DNA of 64,000 bases from Actinomycetospora callitridis (GCF_028737265.1 NZ_JAQZAK010000006.1:1-64000), one strand, 5' to 3'; shown: positions 41,348-51,281, counted from the stretch's first letter. Numbers and translations: made by a program. The notes: a model not told the origin generated them from the sequence alone.

Positions 41348-42463
41348 CTAGAAGCGGGGGTGGTCGCCCCGGAGGAGGGCATGTCCGGCATCCGGGGCCG
41401 CGCCGTCGGCCTCGGTGGTGGCCCGCACCTCGCCGATCACCCACGACGGCACGTGCTTGGCCGTGAGGACGGCCATGGCGCGGTCGACGTCGTCGGGCGG
41501 CAGCACGGCGATCATGCCGACGCCCATGTTGAAGGTCCGCTCCATCTCGTCGCGGGAGACGCGGCCCCGCGAGGCGATGAGCTTGAACACCGGGGCCGGG
41601 GTCCAGCTCGAGCGGTCGAGCTCGGCGGTGAGGCCGGCCGGCAGCACGCGGGCCAGGTTGGCAGTGAGGCCGCCGCCGGTGACGTGGGCGAACGTGCGCA
41701 CGTCGGTCTCGGCGGCGACGGCGAGGCAGTCGCGCGCGTAGATGCGGGTGGGCTCGAGCAGCTCGTCGCCGAGCGTGCGGCCGAACTCCTCGACGTGCCC
41801 GTCGAGCGACATCCGGCCGATCTCCAGCAGCACCTGGCGGGCCAGCGAGTAGCCGTTGGAGTGCAGGCCGGACGAGCCCATGGCCACGACGGTGTCGCCG
41901 GGGCGCACGCGGTCGGGCCCGAGCATCCCGTCCGCCTCGACGATCCCGACGCCCGTGGCCGAGAGGTCGTAGTGGTGGGGCTCCATGACGCCGGGGTGCT
42001 CGGCGGTCTCGCCTCCGAGCAGGGCGCAGCCGGCGAGCCGGCACCCCTCGGCGATGCCCGAGACGATCTTCTCGACCTTCTCCGGGACGAGCTTCCCGAT
42101 GGCCAGGTAGTCCTGCAGGAACAGCGGCTCGGCGCCGCAGACGACGAGGTCGTCGACGACCATGGCCACGAGGTCGCGACCCACGGTGTCGTGGCGGTCG
42201 GCGGCCTGGGCGACGGCGAGCTTGGTGCCGACGCCGTCGGTCGACGCGGCGAGCACGGGCTCGCGGTACTTGCCGGTGCGCAGCGCGAACAGGCCCGCGA
42301 AGCCGCCGATGCCGCCGAGGACCTCGGGGCGCGAGGTCGACTTCGCGAGCGGCTTGAGGCGGTCGACGGCGCGCTCCCCCGCCTCGACGTCGACCCCGGC
42401 GGCCGCGTAACTGGCCTGCTGGCCCGCGAGCTCGGGTGCCGTGTCGTCGGGGGCGTGGGTCAT
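41348..42463 (-). CDS. purM: Phosphoribosylformylglycinamidine cyclo-ligase
   Basis: A 371-residue AIR synthetase, which closes the imidazole ring in purine synthesis. It has S-Y-A-A-A-G-V-D-V-E-A-G-E, G-G-F-A-G-L-F, A-S-T-D-G-V-G-T-K-L, L-L-G-G-E-T-A-E-H-P-G and F-N-M-G-V-G-M-I-A-V. ATG 42463 opens the conserved N-terminus; the frame extends 25 codons further without similarity. It follows purF, 46 bases away on the same strand. Confidence 0.97.
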   Translation of the reverse strand: MTHAPDDTAPELAGQQASYAAAGVDVEAGERAVDRLKPLAKSTSRPEVLGGIGGFAGLFALRTGKYREPVLAASTDGVGTKLAVAQAADRHDTVGRDLVAMVVDDLVVCGAEPLFLQDYLAIGKLVPEKVEKIVSGIAEGCRLAGCALLGGETAEHPGVMEPHHYDLSATGVGIVEADGMLGPDRVRPGDTVVAMGSSGLHSNGYSLARQVLLEIGRMSLDGHVEEFGRTLGDELLEPTRIYARDCLAVAAETDVRTFAHVTGGGLTANLARVLPAGLTAELDRSSWTPAPVFKLIASRGRVSRDEMERTFNMGVGMIAVLPPDDVDRAMAVLTAKHVPSWVIGEVRATTEADGAAPDAGHALLRGDHPRF

Positions 42464-42509
42464 CGGTGGAGTTCCTCGCAGGGCCGGGAGTAGGCGGGGG
42501 TGAGAGCCG

Positions 42510-44162
42510 TCAGGGACGGCTGAGCGCGTCCTCGGCACCGTATCCCGGTGTCCCGAGCGGCATCCCGGTGCCGTTCGAGCGCCCGTGCTCGAACACGACG
42601 GGTCCGCCCGAGCCGCCGTCGCCGCAGCTCGCGCCGGTGACGTCCTCGAGCAGGTGCTTGCCGACCATCGCCTCGTCGGGCAGCGGGATCGGGTACTCGC
42701 CGGAGAAGCACGCCGTGCACAGCCGCGAGCGCGGCTGGTCGGTGGCCGCGATGAGGCCGTCCTGGGAGATGTAGCCCAGGCTGTCGGCGCCCACGGAGCG
42801 GCGCACGCCCTCGTCGTCGAGGCCGTTGGCGATGAGCTCGGCCCGCGACGCGAAGTCGATGCCGTAGAAGCAGGGCCAGCGCACGGGCGGGCTCGCGATG
42901 CGGACGTGCACCTCGAGCGCGCCGGCCTCGCGCAGCATCCGCACGAGCGAGCGCTGGGTGTTGCCGCGAACGATCGAGTCGTCGACGACGACGAGACGCT
43001 TGCCCCGGATGACCTCGCGAAGCGGGTTGAGCTTGAGCCGGATGCCCAGCTGGCGGATGGTCTGCGAGGGCTGGATGAACGTGCGGCCCACGTACGCGTT
43101 CTTGACCAGGCCCATGCCGTACGGGATGCCCGAGGCCTCGGCGTAGCCGACGGCGGCCGGCGTCCCGGACTCGGGGACGGGGATCACGAGGTCCGCCTCT
43201 GCCGGGTGCTCGGCGGCGAGGCGGCGCCCGATCTCGACGCGCGCCGAGTGCACGCCACGGCCGGAGATCGAGGTGTCCGGGCGGGCGAGGTAGACGTACT
43301 CGAAGATGCAGCCCTTGGGCTCCGGCGCGGCGAACCGCGAGCTGCGCAGCCCCTCGGCGTCGATGGCGATGAGCTCGCCGGGCTCGACCTCGCGGACGAA
43401 CGATGCCCCGACGATGTCGAGGGCGGCGGTCTCGGAGGCGACGACCCAGCCGCGGTCGAGACGCCCAAGCACGAGCGGGCGCACGCCGTGGCGGTCCCGG
43501 GCGGCGTAGAGCGTGGTCTCGTCGCAGAAGGCGATGCTGAAGGCGCCCTGGAGATCGGGCAGCAGGCGCAGCGCCGCCTCCTCGACCCCCAGGTCGGCCG
43601 CCGCATCGGCGAGCAGGCCCGTCACGACGTCGGAGTCGGTGGTGGCGCCGACGAGGGCCGACGAGCGCCGGTTGCCGCCGCCCTGGCCGTTGCGCGGGCC
43701 GCCGTTCACCGCGAGGGCGGCGTCGCGACGCCGCACCAGCTCGGCGGTGTTGACGAGGTTGCCGTTGTGCCCCAGCGCGAGGCCGGTGCCGGCCGCGGTG
43801 GTGCGGAACGTCGGCTGGGCGTTCTCCCAGGTGGGGGAGCCCGTCGTCGAGTACCGGGTGTGACCCACGGCGAGGTGACCGCGCAGGGACGAGAGCGTCT
43901 GCTCGTCGAAGACCTGGCTGACCAGCCCGAGGTCCTTGAAGACGACGATCTGGCGACCGTCGCTGACGGCCATGCCCGCGGCCTCCTGGCCGCGGTGCTG
44001 CAGGGCGAAGAGCCCGAAGTAGGTGAGCTTCGAGACCTCCTCGCCGGGCGCCCAGACGCCGAAGACGCCGCACTCCTCCTTGGGCCCCTCGTCGTACGCG
44101 GGGGCCTCGGGAGGTGTCGAGGTGGATGACGTGGGCCGTGAATCAGGTCCGGCTGGGTCCAC
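42510..44162 (-). CDS. purF: Amidophosphoribosyltransferase
   Basis: A 550-residue enzyme that commits PRPP to purine synthesis. A propeptide of about 30 residues ends before the nucleophile Cys in E-E-C-G-V-F-G. The Ntn glutaminase domain is followed by the PRTase domain with V-V-D-D-S-I-V-R-G-N-T. Cysteines in C-I-F-E-Y, C-F-Y-G-I-D and C-T-A-C-F-S-G correspond to the [4Fe-4S] ligands of the Bacillus-type enzyme. GTG 44162 fits the family. Confidence 0.97.
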   Translation of the reverse strand: MDPAGPDSRPTSSTSTPPEAPAYDEGPKEECGVFGVWAPGEEVSKLTYFGLFALQHRGQEAAGMAVSDGRQIVVFKDLGLVSQVFDEQTLSSLRGHLAVGHTRYSTTGSPTWENAQPTFRTTAAGTGLALGHNGNLVNTAELVRRRDAALAVNGGPRNGQGGGNRRSSALVGATTDSDVVTGLLADAAADLGVEEAALRLLPDLQGAFSIAFCDETTLYAARDRHGVRPLVLGRLDRGWVVASETAALDIVGASFVREVEPGELIAIDAEGLRSSRFAAPEPKGCIFEYVYLARPDTSISGRGVHSARVEIGRRLAAEHPAEADLVIPVPESGTPAAVGYAEASGIPYGMGLVKNAYVGRTFIQPSQTIRQLGIRLKLNPLREVIRGKRLVVVDDSIVRGNTQRSLVRMLREAGALEVHVRIASPPVRWPCFYGIDFASRAELIANGLDDEGVRRSVGADSLGYISQDGLIAATDQPRSRLCTACFSGEYPIPLPDEAMVGKHLLEDVTGASCGDGGSGGPVVFEHGRSNGTGMPLGTPGYGAEDALSRP

Positions 44163-44213
44163 CGGGACGGCTCCTTGTCGACGGTGATGCCACGAGTCGT
44201 GCCGCTGCCAACC

Positions 44214-46454
44214 CTACGCGCCCCGACCGTCCCGGCGGGGCCCCGCGCGGCGTCGGGGACGCGATCCCGCTCTCAGCGCGGCCGGCCTCGACGGTGAGGC
44301 GGTGGTCAGTTCGCCCAGCGGCTCCCCGCGCCGCAGCATCGTGGCGACGTCCCCGGCGGGCAGCGCGGGCGCGAACAGCCAGCCCTGGCCCTCGTCGCAC
44401 CCGAGCTCGCGCAGGCGCGCGGCCTGCGCCGCGGTCTCGACACCCTCGGCGGTGACCGTCAGGTCCAGCGCGTGGCCGAGGTCGACCAGCGTCCCCACGA
44501 TCCGCTCGTCGACCTCGTCGTAGAGCTCCTCCTCCCGCAGCCCCTCGCCGAACGACCCGTCGAGCTTGATCACGTCGACGGGCAGTTTGCGCAGGTAGGA
44601 GAGGTTCGAGTAGCCGGTGCCGAAGTCGTCGACGGCGATCCGGACGCCCATCGCGCGCAGCCCGTCGAGGGCCTTGAGCGGGGCGCCCTCGTCGGTGGTG
44701 AGCGCCCGCTCGGTGAGCTCCACCTGCAGGCGGTCGGGCGGCAGGCCGGTGCGGTCGAGCAGGGCGGCCACCTCCGCGACCAGGCCCGGCTCGTGGAGCT
44801 GGCGCGGGGCGACGTTGACGCTGACGAACGGGGCGGCCGACCCGAACTCGGCGTGCCAGTCGCGGGCGTCACGGCAGGCGGTCTCGAGCACGGAGCGCCC
44901 CAGCGGCACGATGACCCCGGTCTCCTCGGCGGGCCCGATGAACAGCGCGGGCGAGAGCACCCCGAGGCGGGGGTGCTGCCAGCGCACCAGCGCCTCGACG
45001 CCGCGGACGCGGTGGTCGGACAGCGAGACCAGCGGCTGGTAGAGCACGAAGAACTCGTCGTGGGCGACCGCCATGGGCAGGGCCGCGGACAGCGTGAACC
45101 GCGCGGTCTCGGCCTCGTCACGGTCCGGGTCGTGCACCGCCCAGCGACCGCGCCCCTCCGCCTTGGCCGTGTAGAGCGTGATGTCCGCCGCGCGCATGAG
45201 CTCGCTGGCGGTGGTGTCGGTGACGGCCTGCTCGACGACGCCGATGCTCGCGCCGACGGCGAGCTCCTGGCCGGCCAGGCGCAGCGGCGGGGCGAGGGCC
45301 GCGAGCACGCGGTCGGCGAGGCCCACCAGGCGGTCGACACCCTGGGAGTCCTCGACCAGCACGACGAACTCGTCGCCCCCGGTGCGGGCCACGAGCTCGC
45401 CCTCGCCGGCGCAGGCGCCGAGCCGGCGGGCCACCTCCTGGAGCATGAGGTCGCCGATGTGGTGGCCGAGGCTGTCGTTGATGGTCTTGAAGCCGTCGAG
45501 GTCGAGGTAGCAGACCCCGACCCGCCGCGTGGAGTGCGGCCCGGCGTCGGCGAAGACCCTCTCGAGGCGCTCGGTGAAGCGCGCGCGGTTGGCCAGCGTG
45601 GTCAGCGGGTCGTGGTAGGCCTGGTAGGTCAGGTGCTGCTGCAGGCGGTGCCGCTCGGAGACGTCCTCGAGCATCGCCAGCTGGTAGGACGGCTTGCCCT
45701 CCTCGTCGCGCACCAGCGAGAGCGTCAGGTGCCCGACGATCACCTCGCCGTCGCGGCGGAAGAAGCGCTTCTCGATGCGGAAGTTGTCCAGCTCGCCGCG
45801 CAGCAGGCGCTCGTAGAGCCGCCACACGGCGGGGGCGTCGTCGGGGTGGGCCAGCTCGCCGACGGTGAGCTCCCGGAACTCGTCGGCGGTGTGCCCGAAC
45901 ATCCGCGTCATGGCCGGGTTGACCTCGAGGATCCGCCCCTTCATGTCGCCGAGGCCGATCCCGATCGCGGCCTCGTGGAACATCGCGCGGAACCGGGCCT
46001 CGCTGGCGTGCAGGGCCTGCTCGGTGTGCTGGCGCGCGACGAGCACGGCCCGCCGGATCGCCTCCTGCTCGTCGAGGGTGCGGTCGCGCAGCGTGGCGGC
46101 GTAGCCGGCGGCCAGCGCCCCGGTGAGCGCGTGCACGGCCGGGCGCACCTCGGGGCCGTAGAGCAGGGGCAGCCGCTCCGCGAGCAGCACCACCGTGCGC
46201 TCCAGCGTCGAGGGGCCCGTGAAGTGCGCCGCGACGAGGCGCCGGCCGACCTCGGCCCCCACCTCGGGGCGGGGCGGCTCGGCGCGGACGGCCTCGACGA
46301 CGAGGCCGGCGAGCTCGAGCAGGTGCTCCTGCAGCTCGTCGGCGGCCATCGGCACGTAGCTCGTGCCCTCGACCTCCTCGGCCCACCGGGCGGCGAGCAC
46401 GTCGAGCGTGTCGCGGTCCGGGGGCGCGGGCCCCGCCGCCCGTCGCTCAGTCAC
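44214..46454 (-). CDS. PAS-GGDEF-EAL cyclic di-GMP enzyme
   Basis: A 746-residue cytosolic protein. A helical N-terminal region (~1-150) precedes a PAS domain (~150-270), a GGDEF domain with intact TGGDEF and D-L-D-G-F-K-T-I-N-D (~285-440), and an EAL domain with EALVRWQHP, E-L-T-E-R, DDFGTGYSNLSYL and K-L-D-G (~460-715). Both active sites look complete, so it may make and break c-di-GMP, with one activity dominating. Its GTG overlaps the preceding methyltransferase stop by 8 bases. Confidence 0.95.
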   Translation of the reverse strand: MTERRAAGPAPPDRDTLDVLAARWAEEVEGTSYVPMAADELQEHLLELAGLVVEAVRAEPPRPEVGAEVGRRLVAAHFTGPSTLERTVVLLAERLPLLYGPEVRPAVHALTGALAAGYAATLRDRTLDEQEAIRRAVLVARQHTEQALHASEARFRAMFHEAAIGIGLGDMKGRILEVNPAMTRMFGHTADEFRELTVGELAHPDDAPAVWRLYERLLRGELDNFRIEKRFFRRDGEVIVGHLTLSLVRDEEGKPSYQLAMLEDVSERHRLQQHLTYQAYHDPLTTLANRARFTERLERVFADAGPHSTRRVGVCYLDLDGFKTINDSLGHHIGDLMLQEVARRLGACAGEGELVARTGGDEFVVLVEDSQGVDRLVGLADRVLAALAPPLRLAGQELAVGASIGVVEQAVTDTTASELMRAADITLYTAKAEGRGRWAVHDPDRDEAETARFTLSAALPMAVAHDEFFVLYQPLVSLSDHRVRGVEALVRWQHPRLGVLSPALFIGPAEETGVIVPLGRSVLETACRDARDWHAEFGSAAPFVSVNVAPRQLHEPGLVAEVAALLDRTGLPPDRLQVELTERALTTDEGAPLKALDGLRAMGVRIAVDDFGTGYSNLSYLRKLPVDVIKLDGSFGEGLREEELYDEVDERIVGTLVDLGHALDLTVTAEGVETAAQAARLRELGCDEGQGWLFAPALPAGDVATMLRRGEPLGELTTASPSRPAALRAGSRPRRRAGPRRDGRGA

Positions 46455-47295
46455 GACGACCCACGGCGGCGTGGCCGGTGAACCGTTCCGGGTTCTCCAG
46501 CGGCGCCGACGGGTCGTCGGGACGCCACTGCGGGAGGTACACGATCCCCGGCTCGACGAGGGTGAACCCCTCGAGGAGCCCGGCGACCTCGTCGCGGGAG
46601 CGCATGGTCATCGGGGTGGCGGTGCGGCGGTAGAGCGCCCGGTGCTCGTCCGCGCGCTCCGGGGCGCCGTCGGCGCTGGCGTGGCTCAGGACCAGGTAGC
46701 TGCCCGGGGCCATGACCTCGCGGTACCGGGCCAGCACCTCGCCCGGACGCTGGTCGTCGCCGACGAAGTGCAGCAGCGCGACGACGAGCACCCCGACCGG
46801 CCGGGAGAAGTCGATCAGCGAGCGCGTCACCGGGTCGTCGAGCACGGACGCGGGGTCGGTGAAGTCGGCCTCGACGACGCCCGTGGTGGGGTCGTCGGCG
46901 AGCAGGGCCCGGGCGTGCGCGACGGCGATCGGGTCGATGTCGACGTAGACGACGCGGGCCTCGCCCAGCGCCGCCTGGGCGACCTCGTGGACGTTGCCGG
47001 CCGTGGGGATCCCGGACCCGATGTCGAGGAACTGGTCGATGCCCTGCGCGGCGAGGTGGCGCACGGCCCGCCGCAGGAACGCCCGGTTGGCCTGCATGAT
47101 GCGCGGCAGCTCGGGCCAGTCGGCGACGGCCCGGGCCGCCATCTCGCGGTCGGCCGAGAAGTTGTGCAGGCCACCGAGGTAGAAGTCGTACACCCGGGCC
47201 GCACTCGGTCGGTCGACGTCGATCTCCTCGGGAGCCCAGCTCGGCCGCTGCACCCGGTCCCCTCTCCGTCGACCGCCACCGCCGGTGTCGGTCAC
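46447..47295 (-). CDS. SAM-dependent methyltransferase (PF04672 type)
   Basis: A 282-residue actinobacterial methyltransferase of the S-adenosyl methyltransferase (DUF574/PF04672) family. It has P-S-A-A-R-V-Y-D-F-Y-L-G-G, N-F-x-A-D-R, the SAM-binding Q-F-L-D-I-G-S-G-I-P-T and V-V-Y-V-D-I-D-P-I-A-V. The substrate of this abundant family is generally unknown. ATG 47295 fits the family N-terminus. It overlaps the c-di-GMP enzyme, suggesting cotranslation. Confidence 0.92.
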   Translation of the reverse strand: MTDTGGGGRRRGDRVQRPSWAPEEIDVDRPSAARVYDFYLGGLHNFSADREMAARAVADWPELPRIMQANRAFLRRAVRHLAAQGIDQFLDIGSGIPTAGNVHEVAQAALGEARVVYVDIDPIAVAHARALLADDPTTGVVEADFTDPASVLDDPVTRSLIDFSRPVGVLVVALLHFVGDDQRPGEVLARYREVMAPGSYLVLSHASADGAPERADEHRALYRRTATPMTMRSRDEVAGLLEGFTLVEPGIVYLPQWRPDDPSAPLENPERFTGHAAVGRRD

Positions 47296-47335
47296 GTTCC
47301 GGTCATCGGCATGGTACGGGTGCTACCGGGTCGGC

Positions 47336-47737
47336 TCAGTCGTTCTCACACGTTCGATGAACGTCCACCACCGGGAGCCATCGGGCGATCTCCGCCGCGC
47401 GGTGCCCCGACGCCGTCACGCGGTCGGCCGCGGCGTCCCACGTCGTCAGCCCGAGCGCGAGGGCGAGCCACGTCGCCGGGTCGGTCTCGACGACGTTGGG
47501 CGGCGTGCCCCGGGTGTGGCGCGGGCCCTCGACGCACTGCACCGCGCCGAACGGCGGCACGCGGACCTCCACCGAGTGGCCGGGGGCGTGGTGCTCCAGC
47601 GTGCGCAGCGAGGAGCGCACCGCGGCGGCGAGCGCGGGACGTGGCGGGCGCTCGACGCCCTCGGGGTCGCGGACCCAGCCGGCGACGGCCAGCAGCTCGG
47701 CCCGCACTTGCGCGGGGTCGGGGGCTCGTCGGGGCAC
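47336..47737 (-). CDS. Sterol carrier family protein
   Basis: A 133-residue protein matching the actinobacterial sterol-carrier-like family found beside purine genes: R-A-E-L-L-A-V-A-G-W-V, H-A-P-G-H-S-V-E-V-R-V-P-P-F, then GPRHTRGTPPNVVETDPATW. It probably binds a hydrophobic ligand. GTG 47737 is chosen because a TACCCT -10 box ends 8 bases before it and the family N-terminus starts here. Confidence 0.88.
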   Translation of the reverse strand: MPRRAPDPAQVRAELLAVAGWVRDPEGVERPPRPALAAAVRSSLRTLEHHAPGHSVEVRVPPFGAVQCVEGPRHTRGTPPNVVETDPATWLALALGLTTWDAAADRVTASGHRAAEIARWLPVVDVHRTCEND

Positions 47738-47745
47738 GGTCGTCC

Positions 47746-47751
47746 AGGGTA
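47746..47751 (-). promoter_or_regulatory. -10 box of the sterol-carrier gene (leaderless)
   Basis: TACCCT on the minus strand, 8 bases before GTG 47737; no ribosome site. Confidence 0.5.
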
Positions 47752-47881
47752 GCGACGGCGGGGGCACCGGCGCGGCGGCTGTGGTGGCTTGCCGGTCGAC
47801 CAGCCCAGGTGGTCGATGTCGATCTCCGAGGTGACCGTGTGGGCTCGTCGACCACGGGACGGCGCCCGCACCCCGCGCGGC

Positions 47882-47887
47882 TACGGT
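47882..47887 (+). promoter_or_regulatory. -10 box of the SGNH hydrolase gene (leaderless)
   Basis: TACGGT, 8 bases before GTG 47896; no ribosome site. Confidence 0.5.
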
Positions 47888-47895
47888 GCCGATCC

Positions 47896-48606
47896 GTGCC
47901 GCGCGTCCGCTCCCTCGTCCTCGCCGGGTTCCTCGGGTTCGCCGCGGTGCAGGCCCGCCGCCTGTGGCTCGCCACGACCATGGAGCGCGATCACGCCGCC
48001 TACTGGCGCCGGCGCGGACGCAGCCCCGGGGACCTCCTGCTCGTGGCGCTCGGCGACTCGCTGGCCCAGGGGCTCGGCGCCGCGCACCCCGAGCGGTCCT
48101 GGGCGGGCCGGCTGGCCGACGCGATCGAGGCGCGCGACGGGGCCCGCGTCCGGGTGGTGAACCTGGGCGTCGTCGGGGCGACGGCGGCCGATGTCCTCGC
48201 CGACCAGCTCCCGGCCGTGCCGCCCGAGGCGTTCACCAACCCCGCGGCGATCGTCGCCCTCGCCGTCGGCACCAACGACGCCGCGCAGGACGTCCCGGTG
48301 CCGGAGTACCGGCGCGACCTCGACGCGCTCTGCGCCGCGCTGCCCGCCGGCGCGCTCGTGGCCGACGTCCCGGACCTGCAGCGGGGCGTCGTGCAGGAGC
48401 GCGGGATGCGCCTGTCCGCCGTCGCCCGCGAGGTCGTCGCCGCCCACCCCGGGCTGCGACCCGTGGCGCTCGAGGCCGCGACGCACCGGATCCGGGTCTG
48501 GGAGGCGGGGCCCGACCTCGCCCACCCCAACGGCCGCGGCTACCGGCGCTACGGACGCGCGTTCGTCGAGGCGCTGGGCGAGCGAACGGGGAGTTCGCGC
48601 GCGTAG
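47896..48606 (+). CDS. SGNH/GDSL-family esterase
   Basis: A 236-residue hydrolase with a hydrophobic N-terminal segment that could be a signal anchor (V-R-S-L-V-L-A-G-F-L-G-F-A-A-V). It carries the four SGNH blocks: L-G-D-S-L-A-Q-G (catalytic Ser), N-L-G-V-V-G, V-G-T-N-D and D-L-A-H-P-N (catalytic Asp/His). It is probably a membrane-associated or secreted esterase or lipase; the substrate is unknown. GTG 47896 is supported by the upstream TACGGT box. Confidence 0.9.
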   Translation: MPRVRSLVLAGFLGFAAVQARRLWLATTMERDHAAYWRRRGRSPGDLLLVALGDSLAQGLGAAHPERSWAGRLADAIEARDGARVRVVNLGVVGATAADVLADQLPAVPPEAFTNPAAIVALAVGTNDAAQDVPVPEYRRDLDALCAALPAGALVADVPDLQRGVVQERGMRLSAVAREVVAAHPGLRPVALEAATHRIRVWEAGPDLAHPNGRGYRRYGRAFVEALGERTGSSRA

Positions 48607-48640
48607 AAGCAGCGAACCGCGCGTTCGCTGCACCACCGGG

Positions 48641-50965
48641 TCAGTCGAGCGCCGCCGGGAGGGTCGCCTCGGAGAGCGCGCGGAGCTCGGCGACCGGGAG
48701 CGGGTCGACGCCCTCGATCTCGAGCACCTCGCCGCCGACCTCGCCGAGGCGCGCGGCCGCCTGGCCGGCGTCGGCGCAGCGCCGGGCGAGCTCGGCCTCG
48801 TCGCCGGGGGCGACGGTGACGAGCATCCGTGCCCCGGTCTCGGAGAACAGGACCGCGGCGGGGTCCAGGCCCGGCGCCGGGGGCAGGGTGACCCGCGCAC
48901 CGCGCCCGGTGGCGAGCGACGCCTCGACGAGGGCCTGCGCCAGCCCGCCGTCGGAGAGGTCGTGGGCGCCCGAGAGCAGGCCGTCGGCGCCCGCCGACGC
49001 CATGAGCGCGGCGAGGCGCGACTCGGCGGCGAGGTCGACCTGCGGGGGCCGCCCGCCGAGGTGGTCGTGCACGACACCGGCCCACGCCGACCCGTCGAGC
49101 TCGTCGCGGGTCTCGCCGAGCAGCCAGACGGCGTGGCCCTCCGGGCCGAGGCCGTGGCGCACCGCCCGCGTGACGTCGGTGAGGATGCCGAGCACCCCGA
49201 CCACCGGAGTCGGCAGGATCGCCGCGCTCCCGGTCTGGTTGTAGAAGCTGACGTTCCCGCCGGTGACGGGCAGGCCCAGCGCCGCGCAGGCGTCCGCGAG
49301 CCCCCCGACGGCCTCCGCGAACTGCCACATGACGGCCGGGTCCTCCGGCGAGCCGAAGTTCAGGCAGTCGGTGACCGCGACCGGGACCGCGCCCGAGGAC
49401 GCGACGTTGCGCATCGACTCCGCAAGGGCGAGCTGGGCCCCGGCGCGCGGGTCGAGCTGGCAGAAGCGGGCGTTGGCGTCGATCGACACCGCGACCCCGC
49501 GCCCGCTGGCCTCGTCCACCCGGACCACACCGGCGTCGGCGGGCGTCGCGGAGGTCGTGTTGCCGCGGACGTAGCGGTCGTACTGCTCGGTGACCCACGT
49601 CCGCGCGGCGAGCGCAGGCGACGCCACGAGGTCACGGACCTGGGCGGCCAGCTCCGCGGGCGCCGACGGACGGGCACGCTCCCCGACGCCGTCCGCCTGC
49701 AGCGCGTCCTGCCAGGCCGGGCGGACGTAGGGCCGCTCGTAGACCGGTCCGTCGTGGGCGACGGTGCGCGGCGGGACGTCGACCACCGTCTCGCCCCGGT
49801 GGGTGATCCGCAGGCGGTCGCCGTCGGTGACCTCGCCGATCACGGTCGCCGTGACGTCCCAGCGCCGGCAGACGGCCATGAAGGCGTCGACGTTCTCGGG
49901 CGTGACCACCGCACACATCCGCTCCTGCGACTCGCTGGAGAGGATCTCGGCGGCGGTCATGTTCTCCGCGCGCAGCGGGACGGTGTCGAGGTCGACGTGC
50001 ATGCCGCCGTCGCCCGCGCTCGCGAGCTCGCTCGTCGCGCAGGACAGCCCGGCGCCGCCGAGGTCCTGGATGCCGACGACCAGCCCGCCGCCGAAGAGCT
50101 CGAGGCAGCACTCGATGAGGACCTTCTCGGCGAACGGGTCGCCGACCTGGACGCTGGGCAGCTTCTTGCGCCCGGTGCCCTCCACGAAGGTCTCCGAGGC
50201 GAGCACCGAGACCCCGCCGATGCCGTCGAGGCCCGTGCGGGCCCCGAAGAGCACGATCTTGTTGCCGGCGCCGGAGGCGAACGCCAGGTGCAGGTCCTCG
50301 TGGCGCAGCACGCCGACGCACAGGGCGTTGACCAGCGGGTTGCCCGAGTAGCTCGGGTCGAAGACGACCTCGCCGCCGATGTTGGGCAGGCCGAGGCAGT
50401 TGCCGTAGAAGCCGACGCCGGAGACGACGCCGGGCAGCACCCGGGCGGTGTCGGGGGCGTCGAGCGGGCCGACGCGCAGGCCGTCCATGACGGCGACCGG
50501 ACGCGCGCCCATCGCCATGATGTCGCGCACGATGCCGCCGACCCCGGTGGCCGCGCCCTGGTGCGGCTCGACGTACGAGGGGTGGTTGTGCGACTCGATC
50601 TTGAAGGTGACGGCCCAGCCGTCGCCGACGTCGACGACGCCCGCGTTCTCGCCGATGCCGGCGAGCAGGCGTGCGCGCATCGCCTCGGTGGTCGTCTCGC
50701 CGAAGCGGCGCAGGTGGACCTTCGAGGACTTGTAGGAGCAGTGCTCCGACCACATCACCGAGTACATGGCGAGCTCGGCCTCGGTGGGCCGACGACCGAG
50801 GATCTCCCGGATGCGGGCGTACTCCTCGTCACGCAGGCCGAGGGCGGCGTGCGGCTGGGGCTCGTCGGGCGTCGCCTCGGCGTGCGCGACGTCGTCGACG
50901 GGCGGGAGGGCCGGGGGCGCCTCGGGGACGGGGTTCACAGGGGCCGGACCGGCGGGAACGGGCAC
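48641..50965 (-). CDS. purL: Phosphoribosylformylglycinamidine synthase subunit PurL
   Basis: A 774-residue small-type PurL, which works with PurQ and PurS encoded about 1 kb away. An acidic/Pro-rich lead (~40 residues) precedes the core with M-W-S-E-H-C-S-Y-K-S-S-K, F-K-I-E-S-H-N-H-P-S and G-A-A-T-G-V-G-G. Later come G-L-P-N-I-G-G-E, D-L-G-G-A-G-L and V-T-G-G-N-V-S-F-Y-N-Q. It makes FGAM from FGAR, glutamine-derived ammonia and ATP. GTG 50965 has a TACCCT box 7 bases upstream, so it is probably leaderless. Confidence 0.97.
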   Translation of the reverse strand: MPVPAGPAPVNPVPEAPPALPPVDDVAHAEATPDEPQPHAALGLRDEEYARIREILGRRPTEAELAMYSVMWSEHCSYKSSKVHLRRFGETTTEAMRARLLAGIGENAGVVDVGDGWAVTFKIESHNHPSYVEPHQGAATGVGGIVRDIMAMGARPVAVMDGLRVGPLDAPDTARVLPGVVSGVGFYGNCLGLPNIGGEVVFDPSYSGNPLVNALCVGVLRHEDLHLAFASGAGNKIVLFGARTGLDGIGGVSVLASETFVEGTGRKKLPSVQVGDPFAEKVLIECCLELFGGGLVVGIQDLGGAGLSCATSELASAGDGGMHVDLDTVPLRAENMTAAEILSSESQERMCAVVTPENVDAFMAVCRRWDVTATVIGEVTDGDRLRITHRGETVVDVPPRTVAHDGPVYERPYVRPAWQDALQADGVGERARPSAPAELAAQVRDLVASPALAARTWVTEQYDRYVRGNTTSATPADAGVVRVDEASGRGVAVSIDANARFCQLDPRAGAQLALAESMRNVASSGAVPVAVTDCLNFGSPEDPAVMWQFAEAVGGLADACAALGLPVTGGNVSFYNQTGSAAILPTPVVGVLGILTDVTRAVRHGLGPEGHAVWLLGETRDELDGSAWAGVVHDHLGGRPPQVDLAAESRLAALMASAGADGLLSGAHDLSDGGLAQALVEASLATGRGARVTLPPAPGLDPAAVLFSETGARMLVTVAPGDEAELARRCADAGQAAARLGEVGGEVLEIEGVDPLPVAELRALSEATLPAALD

Positions 50966-50972
50966 CCCTCCG

Positions 50973-50978
50973 AGGGTA
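50973..50978 (-). promoter_or_regulatory. -10 box of purL (leaderless)
   Basis: TACCCT on the minus strand, 7 bases before GTG 50965. Confidence 0.55.
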
Positions 50979-51275
50979 GGCGCCCGCGCGGACCGGCTCC
51001 CGGGCCCGTGCGCAGGGCCTCACCAAGGGCTCCCGAGGACCCCAGCCGCGGTGAGCGTGCCGCTACCCACGACGTGCGGTCGACAAACGGTGATCCGCCG
51101 ATGTCACCGACTCCACACGGCGCTGTCCACCACACGCCCACCGTGCGCACCGCCACTAGGTGGAGTTGGCTGGGCCGTTAGCTCGATCGGATGGCCGTTC
51201 ATGGGCCAACACGGTCGTTTCGCCGCGACACGGTGCGGGCGTGTCGTGCAATACCCGGGGGTGTCGGACCCTCGA

Positions 51276-51281
51276 TACATC
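51276..51281 (+). promoter_or_regulatory. -10 box of the 164-aa gene
   Basis: TACATC, 8 bases before ATG 51290, matching leaderless spacing. Confidence 0.45.

Noticed and set aside
48191..51181. 996-codon plus-strand open frame
   Set aside because: It is antisense to purL, which has full motif support; a high-G+C shadow.
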